A stretch of 64,000 bases of DNA, taken from NCBI GenBank assembly GCA_900110395.1, contig FODP01000013.1, positions 186,001 to 250,000 of the forward strand, read 5' to 3'. A program made the position numbers and the translations under genes. Source of the stretch: Rhodospirillales bacterium URHD0017 (GTDB lineage: Bacteria > Pseudomonadota > Alphaproteobacteria > Reyranellales > Reyranellaceae). Below are positions 16,257 to 24,308 of the stretch, piece after piece; the stretch's first letter is position 1; every line of letters begins with the position of its first letter. The notes beneath the pieces were generated by a model. That model had not been told where the DNA came from, made no database searches, and saw nothing but the letters and a program-made list of their open reading frames with translations.

Positions 16257-18148
16257 ATCTCGATCCTGCTGCCGAGCTCGACGGTGCGGTTGGCGGGCAG
16301 GCCGAAGAAGTCGGCGGCGCTCACGGCGAAGCGCACCAGCACCAGGAAGAGCTTCTGCTGCCAGCGCGGCAGCACCGGCCGGGCCGCGCCGACGTAGCTG
16401 TTGCGGCCGACGAAGTAGGAGGTGCGCATCGGCTCGAGGGGGATGCCCTTGTCGGCAAGCGGCGCCAGGTCGCGCGGGATGTCGGGCTGTTCCATGAAAC
16501 CGTAACGCAGCGTCACGCGGTGCAGGCCCTTGCCGAGATGGCCGACCTCGGCGCGCTGATCGGCGGCGACGTAGGGCACGTCACCGACCTCGACGGTCAG
16601 CAGCACGACGTGTTCGTGCAGCACCTCGTTGTGCTTGAGGTTGTGCAGCAGGCAGCCTGGCGCGTTGCCGGAGAAGGCCGTGAGATAGACCGCCGTTCCC
16701 TGCGGGCGATGCACGCGGCCGGGACTGATGCTGCCGATCAGATCCTCGATGGGCAGCGTGCCTTCCTGTTCGATGGCAATGCCGGCAGCGCGGCCCTTCA
16801 TCCAGGCCCACATGGTGGTGAAGATCGCCACGGCGATGACGATCGGCACCCAGCCGCCTTCGTGGAACTTCAGCATGTTGGCCGTGAGCAAGGTGGCGTC
16901 GATCACCAGGAACACGGCGAACACCGGAATGGCGAACAACCACGGCCATTTCCAGCCGCGCACCGCCAGGGCAAACACCAGGATGGTCGTGACCAGCATG
17001 GTGCCGGTGACGGCAATGCCGTAGGCCGCGGCGAGGTTGGTCGATGACCTGAAGAACATCACCAGCCCGACCACGCCGGCCAGCAGGAGCCAGTTGACCG
17101 CCGGCACGTAGATCTGGCCGAACTCGCTCTCCGAGGTGTGCTCGACGCGGATGCGTGCGCTGAGGCCGAGCAGGGCCGACTGCTGGGCCATCGAGAAGGC
17201 ACCGGAGATGGTGGCCTGCGAGGCGATCACCGTGGCGATGGTGGCGAGCGCCACCAGGGGATAGAGCGCCCATTCCGGCGCCAGCCGGAAGAAGGGGTTG
17301 TCGATCGCGCTGGGGTCGCTGAGCAGCAGCGCGCCCTGGCCGTAGTAGTTGGCAAGCAGCGCCGGCAGCACCAGCCACAGCCAGGCGCGGCGGATCGGCG
17401 TGCGGCCGAAATGGCCCATGTCGGCGTACAGCGCCTCCGCGCCGGTCACGGCGAGAGTCACCGCGCCCAGGGCGAAGAAGGTGACGATGCCGTGGCTGAG
17501 GGCGAAGGCGATGGCATGATGCGGCAGGAAGGCCCACAGCACCTGCGGCGCGTCGGCGATTTCCTTGAGGCCGAGCACGAACAGGACGATGAACCAGACG
17601 AGGGTGATCGGCCCGAACCAGCCGCCGACGCCGGCCGTGCCGAAGCGCTGCACGGCGAACAGGGCGACCAGCACGGCGATGGAGATCGGCAACACCACCG
17701 GATCCAGGGCCGGTGTCGCGACCTTGAGGCCTTCGACCGCGCTTAGCACCGAGATGGCAGGCGTGAGCAGGCAGTCGCCATAGAACAGGGCCGCGCCCAG
17801 CATGCCGAGGATCAGGTAGAGGCGGCGCCGGCGCGGGTTGATCGCCGGCTGGCGCGACACCAGCGCCATCAGGGCGAGCACGCCACCCTCGCCGCGATTG
17901 TCGGCGCGCATGACGACGAGGACGTATTTCAGGGTGACGACGACGATCAGCAGCCAGGTGATCAGCGACAGGATGCCCAGCACGTTGTCAGGCGTGGGCT
18001 GCAGCCCTGTAAACTCGCTGAAGCATTCCTTCACGGTGTAGAGCGGGCTGGTGCCGATGTCGCCGAAGACGACGCCGAGAGCCGCCAGAGTCAGCGCTGC
18101 CGTACGTCTTTGGCCGACCTGCGGCGCGGCGGCTACGGTGCCGGACAT
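16253..18148 (-). CDS. kup: Kup potassium uptake protein, copy 2
   Basis: 631 aa with the same VVFGDIGTSPLYT signature, about twelve helices and RTVELGSRIEI end as copy 1. Its stop shares the bases CTAG (16253-16256) with the convergent protease gene. The start at 18148 lies behind a TTGACC-N16-CAATAT promoter and, 20 bp further up, a pair of TTCCTATG direct repeats that also occur near the kdp leader. This suggests that copy 2 responds to K+ limitation while copy 1 is constitutive (inference). The outer-membrane transporter gene is directly upstream on the same strand. Confidence 0.95.
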   Translation of the reverse strand: MSGTVAAAPQVGQRRTAALTLAALGVVFGDIGTSPLYTVKECFSEFTGLQPTPDNVLGILSLITWLLIVVVTLKYVLVVMRADNRGEGGVLALMALVSRQPAINPRRRRLYLILGMLGAALFYGDCLLTPAISVLSAVEGLKVATPALDPVVLPISIAVLVALFAVQRFGTAGVGGWFGPITLVWFIVLFVLGLKEIADAPQVLWAFLPHHAIAFALSHGIVTFFALGAVTLAVTGAEALYADMGHFGRTPIRRAWLWLVLPALLANYYGQGALLLSDPSAIDNPFFRLAPEWALYPLVALATIATVIASQATISGAFSMAQQSALLGLSARIRVEHTSESEFGQIYVPAVNWLLLAGVVGLVMFFRSSTNLAAAYGIAVTGTMLVTTILVFALAVRGWKWPWLFAIPVFAVFLVIDATLLTANMLKFHEGGWVPIVIAVAIFTTMWAWMKGRAAGIAIEQEGTLPIEDLIGSISPGRVHRPQGTAVYLTAFSGNAPGCLLHNLKHNEVLHEHVVLLTVEVGDVPYVAADQRAEVGHLGKGLHRVTLRYGFMEQPDIPRDLAPLADKGIPLEPMRTSYFVGRNSYVGAARPVLPRWQQKLFLVLVRFAVSAADFFGLPANRTVELGSRIEI

Positions 18149-18180
18149 GACTCTGGACTACTCCCGTCGGAACCGGCGGG

Positions 18181-18208
18181 ATATTGCGCGGCAGCCGATG
18201 AGGGTCAA
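18181..18208 (-). promoter_or_regulatory. Promoter of kup copy 2
   Basis: Minus strand: TTGACC (18208-18203), 16-nt spacer, CAATAT (18186-18181), about 33 nt from the start codon; homologous to the kup copy 1 promoter. Confidence 0.55.
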
Positions 18209-18227
18209 CGCGAAACTTTGCGTGGAA

Positions 18228-18246
18228 TTCCTATGAGATTCCTATG
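18228..18246. promoter_or_regulatory. Direct repeat TTCCTATG-N3-TTCCTATG (candidate KdpE box)
   Basis: Two identical octamers start at 18228 and 18239, an 11-bp period, as expected for tandem binding by an OmpR/PhoB-family regulator such as KdpE. It is centred about 32 bp upstream of the kup copy 2 -35, a normal activator position. Related pairs lie at 19230 and 19400. Confidence 0.5.
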
Positions 18247-18251
18247 CCGAT

Positions 18252-19118
18252 TCAGAAGCGCTGCGCGATGCCCATGTAGATCTGGTAGGGCGGTGCCGCC
18301 GCGTTCAGGCCGATGTTGATGCCGACGTCGAGCTGGAAGTTCGGCCTGGGCTGCCAGGCCAGGGCGAAGTCCAGGGTGTAGATGTTGGGTGCCTGGGGAT
18401 TGGTCGACCAGTTGGCATAGATCTCGGCGTAGGCCGTGACGTTCTCGAAGATCGTGCGGTTGACGTTGATCAGGGCGGGGATGTTGACGCGGTAGTTGCT
18501 GTCGAACGCGTTCTTCACGATGTCCATCTCGCCCATGACGATGGCGTTGAAGCCCAGGGGCAGTGAGAAGGCGAGCGGCGCGATCAGGCCGCCCTCGATG
18601 TAGCCATTGCCCGTGCCTTGCGGGAACACGGGCGCCGTCGGCCATTTGGCGTAGGGGATCAGCGCCAGCGCCGGTCCGCCGCCGTCGTTGCCGAACAGGT
18701 TCCACTTGAAGCGCGTGAAGGTGTCGCCGAAGCCCTGGCTCAAGGTCGAGGCGCCGGTGCTGACCGTCGCCGTGCGGATGCTGTTGTAGGCCGAGAAATT
18801 GACCTCGAAATCGAGGTTGTTCAGCAGGCCGAGCTTGAAGGTCGGGTTGCCGATCGTCCACGTGGTGATGTTGGTGTCGGGCGTCGAGGTGTTGTCGTAG
18901 CCGTAGATGAAGAGGTCGCCTTCGTACTGGAAGTGACCGGCATCGACCGTGTAGGGCACGTTCGACTTGGTCGGCCGGTCGGTGTTGAAGTCGCGCATGT
19001 GGTCCTTGGGCGTCGGATTGAACAGCGTGTACTGATCCTTGTCGGCGGCGATCGCGTCCGCCATCGCGATCACGCCAGTGCCCAGTGCCGTCATTGCCGA
19101 TAACCACGCGCTTCGCAT
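18252..19118 (-). CDS. Outer-membrane transporter-like beta-barrel (phenol MetA degradation family)
   Basis: 288 aa from ATG 19118 (AAGAGGAC just upstream). A signal peptide (1 to about 24, IAMADAIAA) is followed by alternating amphipathic strands ending in the aromatic QRF typical of an outer-membrane barrel, and DRPTKSNVPYTVDAGHFQYE resembles the family start. Members of this family (PF13557-like) are annotated as transporters without known substrate. Position between kup copy 2 and the kdp operon, with repeat boxes on both sides, suggests regulation by K+ or osmolarity. An 18228-18246 box lies between its stop and kup. Confidence 0.7.
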   Translation of the reverse strand: MRSAWLSAMTALGTGVIAMADAIAADKDQYTLFNPTPKDHMRDFNTDRPTKSNVPYTVDAGHFQYEGDLFIYGYDNTSTPDTNITTWTIGNPTFKLGLLNNLDFEVNFSAYNSIRTATVSTGASTLSQGFGDTFTRFKWNLFGNDGGGPALALIPYAKWPTAPVFPQGTGNGYIEGGLIAPLAFSLPLGFNAIVMGEMDIVKNAFDSNYRVNIPALINVNRTIFENVTAYAEIYANWSTNPQAPNIYTLDFALAWQPRPNFQLDVGINIGLNAAAPPYQIYMGIAQRF

Positions 19119-19229
19119 GCTGTCCTCTTGGGCCGTCTCAGTCGGCTGGAGGAAAGACGATGTCGGCGTAGGAAATCCATATGCGCGAATTGCCGATCGC
19201 GTAGCCACGGCATAGCCCTTGTCGGATGT

Positions 19230-19247
19230 CTATGCCGATCCTATGCC
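19230..19247. promoter_or_regulatory. Direct repeat CTATGCC with 11-bp period (candidate KdpE box)
   Basis: CTATGCC at 19230-19236 and 19241-19247; a third, weaker CTATA at 19274 keeps the 11-bp phase (33 bp later). It lies between the divergent outer-membrane protein gene (start 19118) and the kdp leader (first small gene at 19314), so it could control both. Confidence 0.45.
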
Positions 19248-19313
19248 ACGCACCCCGCGGTAGTCTCGAAATCCTATACCGGCCCGCCATCTGATGCAGA
19301 GTGGAGTGGACCC

Positions 19314-19394
19314 ATGTTCGACCTCGCTCTCTGCATCGCCTTCGCGCTCATGTCCCTGTACATCACCTACGAGCGCCTCACCCATCGGCTGTGA
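19314..19394 (+). CDS. 26-aa single-span membrane microprotein in kdp leader
   Basis: ATG at 19314 with GGAG 7 nt upstream; product starts MFDLALCIAFALMS and ends THRL, one hydrophobic helix with an ERL/HRL basic tail. It resembles the 27-aa peptide encoded at 19670 (MxD... one helix ...ERL) and is in line with kdpF-like subunits. Probably the first gene of the kdp operon. Such peptides often escape annotation; a role in stabilising KdpABC or KdpD is inference. Confidence 0.55.
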   Translation: MFDLALCIAFALMSLYITYERLTHRL

Positions 19395-19399
19395 GGAGT

Positions 19400-19418
19400 T
19401 TCATATGAGATTCCTATG
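19400..19418. promoter_or_regulatory. Direct repeat TTCATATG-N3-TTCCTATG (third box)
   Basis: Octamers at 19400-19407 and 19411-19418, again an 11-bp period. The stretch from 19405 shares ATGAGATTCCTATG plus two flanking bases with 18232-18248. Because it overlaps a predicted start codon it may be a regulatory duplicate rather than coding similarity. Confidence 0.4.
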
Positions 19419-19644
19419 TCGCCGCCGGCCTTCCGCCGTCGATTTCCTATGGCGCCTGGAGCCAAGTTGGCCGGCGATGAAATCGGCTCTTCGTTTCGTC
19501 CGACATCCTCTGGCGCACCATCGGCCGCTCGCCGGTGCTGCGCCGACGCCCGCCGAGGTTGTGGGTGAAATCGGGCTTATACTGGCACTCCATCTCGCGG
19601 CTGCCGCAGCGGTCACCCTGTCGTTGCGTGCGTTCGGCCTCTAG
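19405..19644 (+). CDS. Possible 79-aa membrane protein in kdp leader
   Basis: ATG at 19405 with GAGGAG about 8 nt upstream. The N-terminal half is basic (MRFLCRRRPS), the C-terminal half has one helix (EVVGEIGLILALHLAAAAAVTL). The start overlaps the third direct-repeat box, so the frame could be fortuitous. Its order between two microproteins with good spacing argues for a real gene. Not recognised. Confidence 0.45.
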   Translation: MRFLCRRRPSAVDFLWRLEPSWPAMKSALRFVRHPLAHHRPLAGAAPTPAEVVGEIGLILALHLAAAAAVTLSLRAFGL

Positions 19645-19669
19645 GCGCCGCTTTGGAAGGAGGGTTGCC

Positions 19670-19753
19670 ATGCTCGACATCATCCTGATCGCCGTCGGCT
19701 GCGGCCTGTTCGCCGTGGCCGTCGCCTATGCCTACGCCTGCGAAAGGCTGTGA
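19670..19753 (+). CDS. 27-aa single-span membrane microprotein before kdpF
   Basis: ATG at 19670 with a strong AAGGAGGG site 6 nt upstream. Product MLDIILIAVGCGL... ending ACERL: one helix and a short basic end. Similar peptides precede kdpF in other alphaproteobacterial kdp operons (from memory) and normally go unnamed. Stop is 10 bp from the kdpF start. Confidence 0.7.
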   Translation: MLDIILIAVGCGLFAVAVAYAYACERL

Positions 19754-19763
19754 GGAGAGCGGC

Positions 19764-19853
19764 ATGCCCATCGACTACATCCTCGGCAGCGCCGTGACGC
19801 TCGGCCTGCTGGTCTATCTCGTCTACGCGCTGCTGCGTCCCGAGCGCTTCTAG
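19764..19853 (+). CDS. kdpF: KdpF, small subunit of K+-transporting ATPase
   Basis: 29 aa: MPIDYILGSAVTLGLLVYLV..LLRPERF, the standard KdpF pattern of one helix ending in LxxPExF. KdpF stabilises the KdpABC complex in the inner membrane. GAGGAG lies 8 nt upstream; kdpA starts 10 bp after its stop. Confidence 0.9.
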   Translation: MPIDYILGSAVTLGLLVYLVYALLRPERF

Positions 19854-19863
19854 GAACCATCCC

Positions 19864-21591
19864 ATGACTTTCGACGGCTGGATCCAGATCGCGCTGTTCG
19901 GCGTGGTCGTCGTCCTGATCACCAAACCCTTCGGCAGCTACATGGCGCGCGTGTTCGCGGGTGAGTGCACGCTTCTGTCGCCTGTGCTCGGCCCGATCGA
20001 GCGGCTGTTCTACCGGCTGAGCGGCGTCGACGAGAAGGCCGAGCAGAGCTGGCTCGTCTACGCCGTGGCCATGCTGCTGTTCAACCTGGTGGGCTTCCTC
20101 AGCCTCTACGCGCTGATGCGCCTGCAGGCGCTGCTGCCGTTCAATCCGGCAGGCCAGCCGGCGGTGGAGGAGAGCCTGGCCTTCAACACGGCGCTGAGCT
20201 TCGACACCAACACCAACTGGCAGTCCTACGTCCCCGAGACGACCATGAGCTACCTCGTGCAGATGGCGGGGCTCACGGTGCACAACTTCGTCTCGGCGGC
20301 GACCGGCATCGCGTTGGCCATCGCGCTGGTCCGCGGCTTCGCCCGCCGCTCGGCCAAAAGCATCGGCAACTTCTGGGTCGATCTCACGCGCTGCACGCTC
20401 TACGTTCTGTTGCCGCTGTCGATCGTCGTCGGCCTGTTCTTCGTCTGGCAGGGCGTGCCCCAGAATCTCGGCGCCTACACCGAAGCCACCACGCTCGAGG
20501 GCGCCAAGCAGGTGATCGCCCAGGGGCCGGTCGCCTCGCAGGAAGTCATCAAGATGCTGGGCACCAACGGTGGCGGCTTCTTCAACGCCAACTCGGCCCA
20601 CCCCTTCGAGAACCCCAACGCCATCACCAACTTCGTGCAGATCGTGCTGATCTTCTCGATTGGCGCCGCGCTCACCAACGTGTTCGGCCGCATGGTCGGC
20701 GACCAGCGCCAGGGCTGGGCGGTGTTCTCGGTCATGGCGATCCTGTTCCTGATGGGCACCACGACCGCCTATTGGGCGGAGGCGACCGGCAATCCCAACT
20801 TCGCCCGGCTCGGCATCGACGCCAATCCTTCAGGCCTGCAGGCCGGCGGCAACATGGAGGGCAAGGAGGTCCGCTTCGGCATCGTCAACTCGGCCCTGTT
20901 CGCCACCGTCACCACCGACGCCTCGTGCGGCGCGGTCAACGCCATGCACGACAGCTTCACGCCGCTCGGCGGCCTGGTGCCGATGTTCAACATCCAGCTG
21001 GGCGAGATCATCTTCGGCGGCGTTGGCGCCGGCCTCTACGGCATGCTGATGTTCGCCATCGTCTCGGTGTTCATCGCCGGCCTGATGGTCGGGCGCACGC
21101 CGGAGTATCTCGGCAAGAAGATCGAGGCCAAGGAGGTCAAGATGGCGCTGCTCGCCATCCTGATCCTGCCGCTCTCCATCCTGGGCTTCAGCGCCATCGC
21201 CACGGTGATCGATGCCGGCCTGGCCGGCCCTGCCAATGCGGGCCCGCACGGCTTCAGCGAGATCCTCTATGCCTACACGTCGGCGACGGGCAACAACGGC
21301 TCGGCCTTCGCCGGCCTCAGCGCCAACACCCTGTTCTACAACACGACCATCGGGCTCGCGATGTTCGTCGGCCGCTTCCTGATGATCGTGCCGATGGTGG
21401 CGATCGCAGGCTCGCTGGCCGCCAAGAAGATCGTGCCCGCCTCGGCCGGCACCTTCCCGACCAACGGCCCATTGTTCGTCGGCCTGCTGGTCGGCGTGAT
21501 CCTGATCGTGGGCGGCCTCACCTTCTTCCCGGCGCTGGCGCTCGGCCCCCTGGTCGAGCACTTCGCGATGATGGCCGGCACCCTCTACTGA
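19864..21591 (+). CDS. kdpA: KdpA, K+-binding channel subunit
   Basis: 575 aa, about ten membrane helices. Selectivity-filter loops of the Trk/KcsA-like fold are visible: TNTNWQSY (about 116-122), TNGGGFFNANSAHPFENP (about 231-248), TTDASCGAVN and NGSAFAG. KdpA selects and moves K+ while KdpB hydrolyses ATP. It lies in a kdpF-A-B-C-D-E order with gaps of 1-15 bp, so the operon is intact. Confidence 0.97.
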   Translation: MTFDGWIQIALFGVVVVLITKPFGSYMARVFAGECTLLSPVLGPIERLFYRLSGVDEKAEQSWLVYAVAMLLFNLVGFLSLYALMRLQALLPFNPAGQPAVEESLAFNTALSFDTNTNWQSYVPETTMSYLVQMAGLTVHNFVSAATGIALAIALVRGFARRSAKSIGNFWVDLTRCTLYVLLPLSIVVGLFFVWQGVPQNLGAYTEATTLEGAKQVIAQGPVASQEVIKMLGTNGGGFFNANSAHPFENPNAITNFVQIVLIFSIGAALTNVFGRMVGDQRQGWAVFSVMAILFLMGTTTAYWAEATGNPNFARLGIDANPSGLQAGGNMEGKEVRFGIVNSALFATVTTDASCGAVNAMHDSFTPLGGLVPMFNIQLGEIIFGGVGAGLYGMLMFAIVSVFIAGLMVGRTPEYLGKKIEAKEVKMALLAILILPLSILGFSAIATVIDAGLAGPANAGPHGFSEILYAYTSATGNNGSAFAGLSANTLFYNTTIGLAMFVGRFLMIVPMVAIAGSLAAKKIVPASAGTFPTNGPLFVGLLVGVILIVGGLTFFPALALGPLVEHFAMMAGTLY

Positions 21592-21605
21592 GCCGAGGAC
21601 AGACC

Positions 21606-23675
21606 ATGGACCTCTCGATCTCGCAACGGAGCCGGACGGCCGCGACCGTGAGCGATCCCGGCATCCTCGGGCCCGCCCTTTTGGACGCGTTCAAGAAGCT
21701 CGATCCCCGCGTGATGGTGCGCAATCCCGTCATGTTCACGGTCGAAGTCGTGGCGACGTTGACGACGGTGCTGTTCGTCCGCGACCTTCTGACCGGCGGC
21801 AGCGGGCTCGGCTTTTCGTTCCAGATCAACCTGTGGCTCTGGTTCACCGTGCTGTTCGCCAACTTCGCCGAGGCCGTGGCCGAAGGCCGCGGCAAGGCGC
21901 AGGCCGCGACGCTCCGCAAGGCGCGCACCGACACGGTAGCCAAACGGCTGGCCGACGTCTCCGCCACAGCGTGGGAGACCGTGCCGGCGACGGCCTTGCG
22001 CCGAGGCGACATCGTGCTGGTCGAGACCGGTGATCTCATCCCGTCCGACGGCGAGGTGATCGAAGGCGTGGCCTCCGTCAACGAGGCGGCGATCACCGGC
22101 GAGTCGGCGCCGGTCATCCGCGAAAGCGGCGGCGACCGCTCGGCGGTGACCGGCGGCACCCAGGTGATCTCGGACTGGATCAAGGTCCGCGTGACCGCCC
22201 AGCAGGGCGCCACCTTCCTCGATCGCATGATCGCCCTGGTCGAGGGCGCCGCGCGGCAGAAGACGCCAAACGAGATCGCGCTCAACATCCTGCTCGCCGG
22301 CATGACCATCATCTTCGTCTTCTCGGTGGCCTCGATCCCGAGCTTCGCCGCCTACGCCGGCGGCACCATGGGCGTGCTGGTGCTGGTTGCCCTGTTCGTC
22401 ACCCTGATCCCGACCACGATCGGCGCGCTCCTGTCGGCCATCGGTATCGCGGGCATGGACCGTCTGGTGCGCTTCAACGTGCTCGCCATGTCGGGTCGCG
22501 CCGTTGAGGCCGCGGGCGACGTCGACACCCTGCTGCTCGACAAGACCGGCACGATCACGCTCGGCAACCGCCAGGCCACCGAGTTCCTGCCGGTCAATGG
22601 GGTGAACGAGCGCGACCTGGCCGATGCGTCGCAGCTCGCCTCGCTGTCGGACGAGACGCCGGAAGGCCGCTCGATCGTCGTGCTGGCCAAGGAGAAGTAC
22701 AACATCCGCGGCCGCGAAATGGCGCCCCTGCACGCCAAGTTCATCCCGTTCTCGGCCTACACGCGCATCAGCGGCATCGACCTCGACGGCTCGTCGATCC
22801 GCAAGGGCGCCGTCGACGCCGTGATCGCCGACATCAAGGCCAGGGAGAGTGCGCCCGGCGTCGCCCGTGAAGTCGAGGCGCTGGCCGAAAAGGTCGCTCG
22901 CTCCGGCGGCACGCCGCTTGCGGTGTCGCGCGACGGCCGGCTGCTGGGCGTGATCCATCTGAAGGACATCGTCAAAGGCGGCATCCGCGACCGCTTCGCC
23001 ACCTTGCGCCGCATGGGCATCCGCACCGTCATGATCACCGGCGACAATCCGCTGACGGCGGCGGCGATCGCCGCCGAAGCGGGCGTCGACGATTTCCTCG
23101 CCCAGGCGACGCCGGAGACCAAGCTGAAACTGATCCGCGACGAGCAGGCCGAGGGCAAGCTGGTGGCGATGTGCGGCGATGGCACCAACGATGCGCCGGC
23201 GCTCGCCCAGGCCGATGTCGGCGTCGCCATGAATACCGGCACAATGGCTGCGCGCGAAGCCGGCAACATGGTCGATCTCGACAGCGATCCGGCCAAGCTC
23301 ATCGAGATCGTCGAGATCGGCAAGCAGCTGCTGATGACCCGCGGCGCGCTCACCACCTTCTCGATCGCCAACGATGTCGCGAAGTACTTCGCCATCATCC
23401 CGGCGATGTTTCTGGCCTTCTATCCGCAACTGCAGGCGCTGAACGTCATGCAGCTCCATTCGCCGCAGAGCGCCATCCTGTCGGCCATCATCTTCAACGC
23501 CCTGATCATCGTGGCCCTCATTCCGCTGGCGCTCAGGGGCGTGCAGTACCGGCCGGTCGGCGCCTCGCAAGTGCTGATGCGCAATCTCATGATCTACGGC
23601 GTCGGCGGCCTTTTGGTACCGTTCGTCGGCATAAAGCTCCTGGACATGGCGATCACCGCCATCGGTCTCGCCTGA
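21606..23675 (+). CDS. kdpB: KdpB, ATPase subunit of K+ transporter
   Basis: 689 aa P-type ATPase. Visible are TGESAPV (actuator), the phosphorylated D312 in DKTGTIT, and GDGTNDAPALAQADVGVAMN (hinge). It couples ATP hydrolysis to K+ transport through KdpA. GAGGACAGACC precedes the ATG at 21606. Length and motifs are standard. Confidence 0.97.
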   Translation: MDLSISQRSRTAATVSDPGILGPALLDAFKKLDPRVMVRNPVMFTVEVVATLTTVLFVRDLLTGGSGLGFSFQINLWLWFTVLFANFAEAVAEGRGKAQAATLRKARTDTVAKRLADVSATAWETVPATALRRGDIVLVETGDLIPSDGEVIEGVASVNEAAITGESAPVIRESGGDRSAVTGGTQVISDWIKVRVTAQQGATFLDRMIALVEGAARQKTPNEIALNILLAGMTIIFVFSVASIPSFAAYAGGTMGVLVLVALFVTLIPTTIGALLSAIGIAGMDRLVRFNVLAMSGRAVEAAGDVDTLLLDKTGTITLGNRQATEFLPVNGVNERDLADASQLASLSDETPEGRSIVVLAKEKYNIRGREMAPLHAKFIPFSAYTRISGIDLDGSSIRKGAVDAVIADIKARESAPGVAREVEALAEKVARSGGTPLAVSRDGRLLGVIHLKDIVKGGIRDRFATLRRMGIRTVMITGDNPLTAAAIAAEAGVDDFLAQATPETKLKLIRDEQAEGKLVAMCGDGTNDAPALAQADVGVAMNTGTMAAREAGNMVDLDSDPAKLIEIVEIGKQLLMTRGALTTFSIANDVAKYFAIIPAMFLAFYPQLQALNVMQLHSPQSAILSAIIFNALIIVALIPLALRGVQYRPVGASQVLMRNLMIYGVGGLLVPFVGIKLLDMAITAIGLA

Positions 23676-23687
23676 GGATTTTTGGTC

Positions 23688-24293
23688 ATGTTGAAGGAAA
23701 TCCGCCCAGCCATCGTGATGATGGTGCTTCTCACCGCCCTCACCGGGCTCGTCTATCCATTGGCGATGACCGGCGTCGCGCAAGCGGTCTTTCCGCATCA
23801 GGCCAACGGCAGCCTGATTGTGAAGGACGGCAAGGTGATCGGCTCGGAGCTGATTGGCCAGAACTTTGCCGGCGAACGCTATTTCCGTGGCCGTCCGTCG
23901 GCCACGTCCGACACCGATCCCAATGACGCGACCAAGACGGTGGCGGCGCCTTACAACGCCGCCAATTCCTCGGGCAGCAATGCCGGCCCGACCTCCAAGG
24001 CGTTGTTCGATCGCGTGCAGGCCTACACCGCCAAGCTCAAGGCCGAAAACCCCGACGCGCCGGTGCCGGTCGACCTGGTAACAGCCTCGGCGAGTGGCCT
24101 CGATCCGGATATCACGCCTGCTGCTGCCCACTTCCAGGTGCCACGCGTGGCCAAGGCGCGCGGGCTGCCGGAGGCCAAGGTACGCGAGCTGGTGGCGCAG
24201 AGCATCGATGGTCGTTTCCTCGGCGTGCTGGGGGAGCCGCGCGTCAACGTCCTGAAACTCAACATCGCCCTCGACGCTCTCAAGGGCGGGTGA
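23688..24293 (+). CDS. kdpC: KdpC, catalytic chaperone subunit
   Basis: 201 aa with one N-terminal helix (about 8-30) and a periplasmic domain (FRGRPSAT, NAANSSGSNAGPTS, SASGLDPDITPAAA, all KdpC hallmarks). It increases nucleotide affinity of KdpB. The ATG at 23688 is preferred over the in-frame TTG at 23682 because GAGGA sits 9 nt upstream of the former. Confidence 0.96.
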   Translation: MLKEIRPAIVMMVLLTALTGLVYPLAMTGVAQAVFPHQANGSLIVKDGKVIGSELIGQNFAGERYFRGRPSATSDTDPNDATKTVAAPYNAANSSGSNAGPTSKALFDRVQAYTAKLKAENPDAPVPVDLVTASASGLDPDITPAAAHFQVPRVAKARGLPEAKVRELVAQSIDGRFLGVLGEPRVNVLKLNIALDALKGG

Positions 24294-24308
24294 CATCTTG
24301 AGGCTCCG

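Noticed and set aside
19965..21605. Apparent in-frame extension upstream of kdpB through kdpA
   Set aside because: It is kdpA read in the wrong frame; kdpB starts at 21606 after a good ribosome site.
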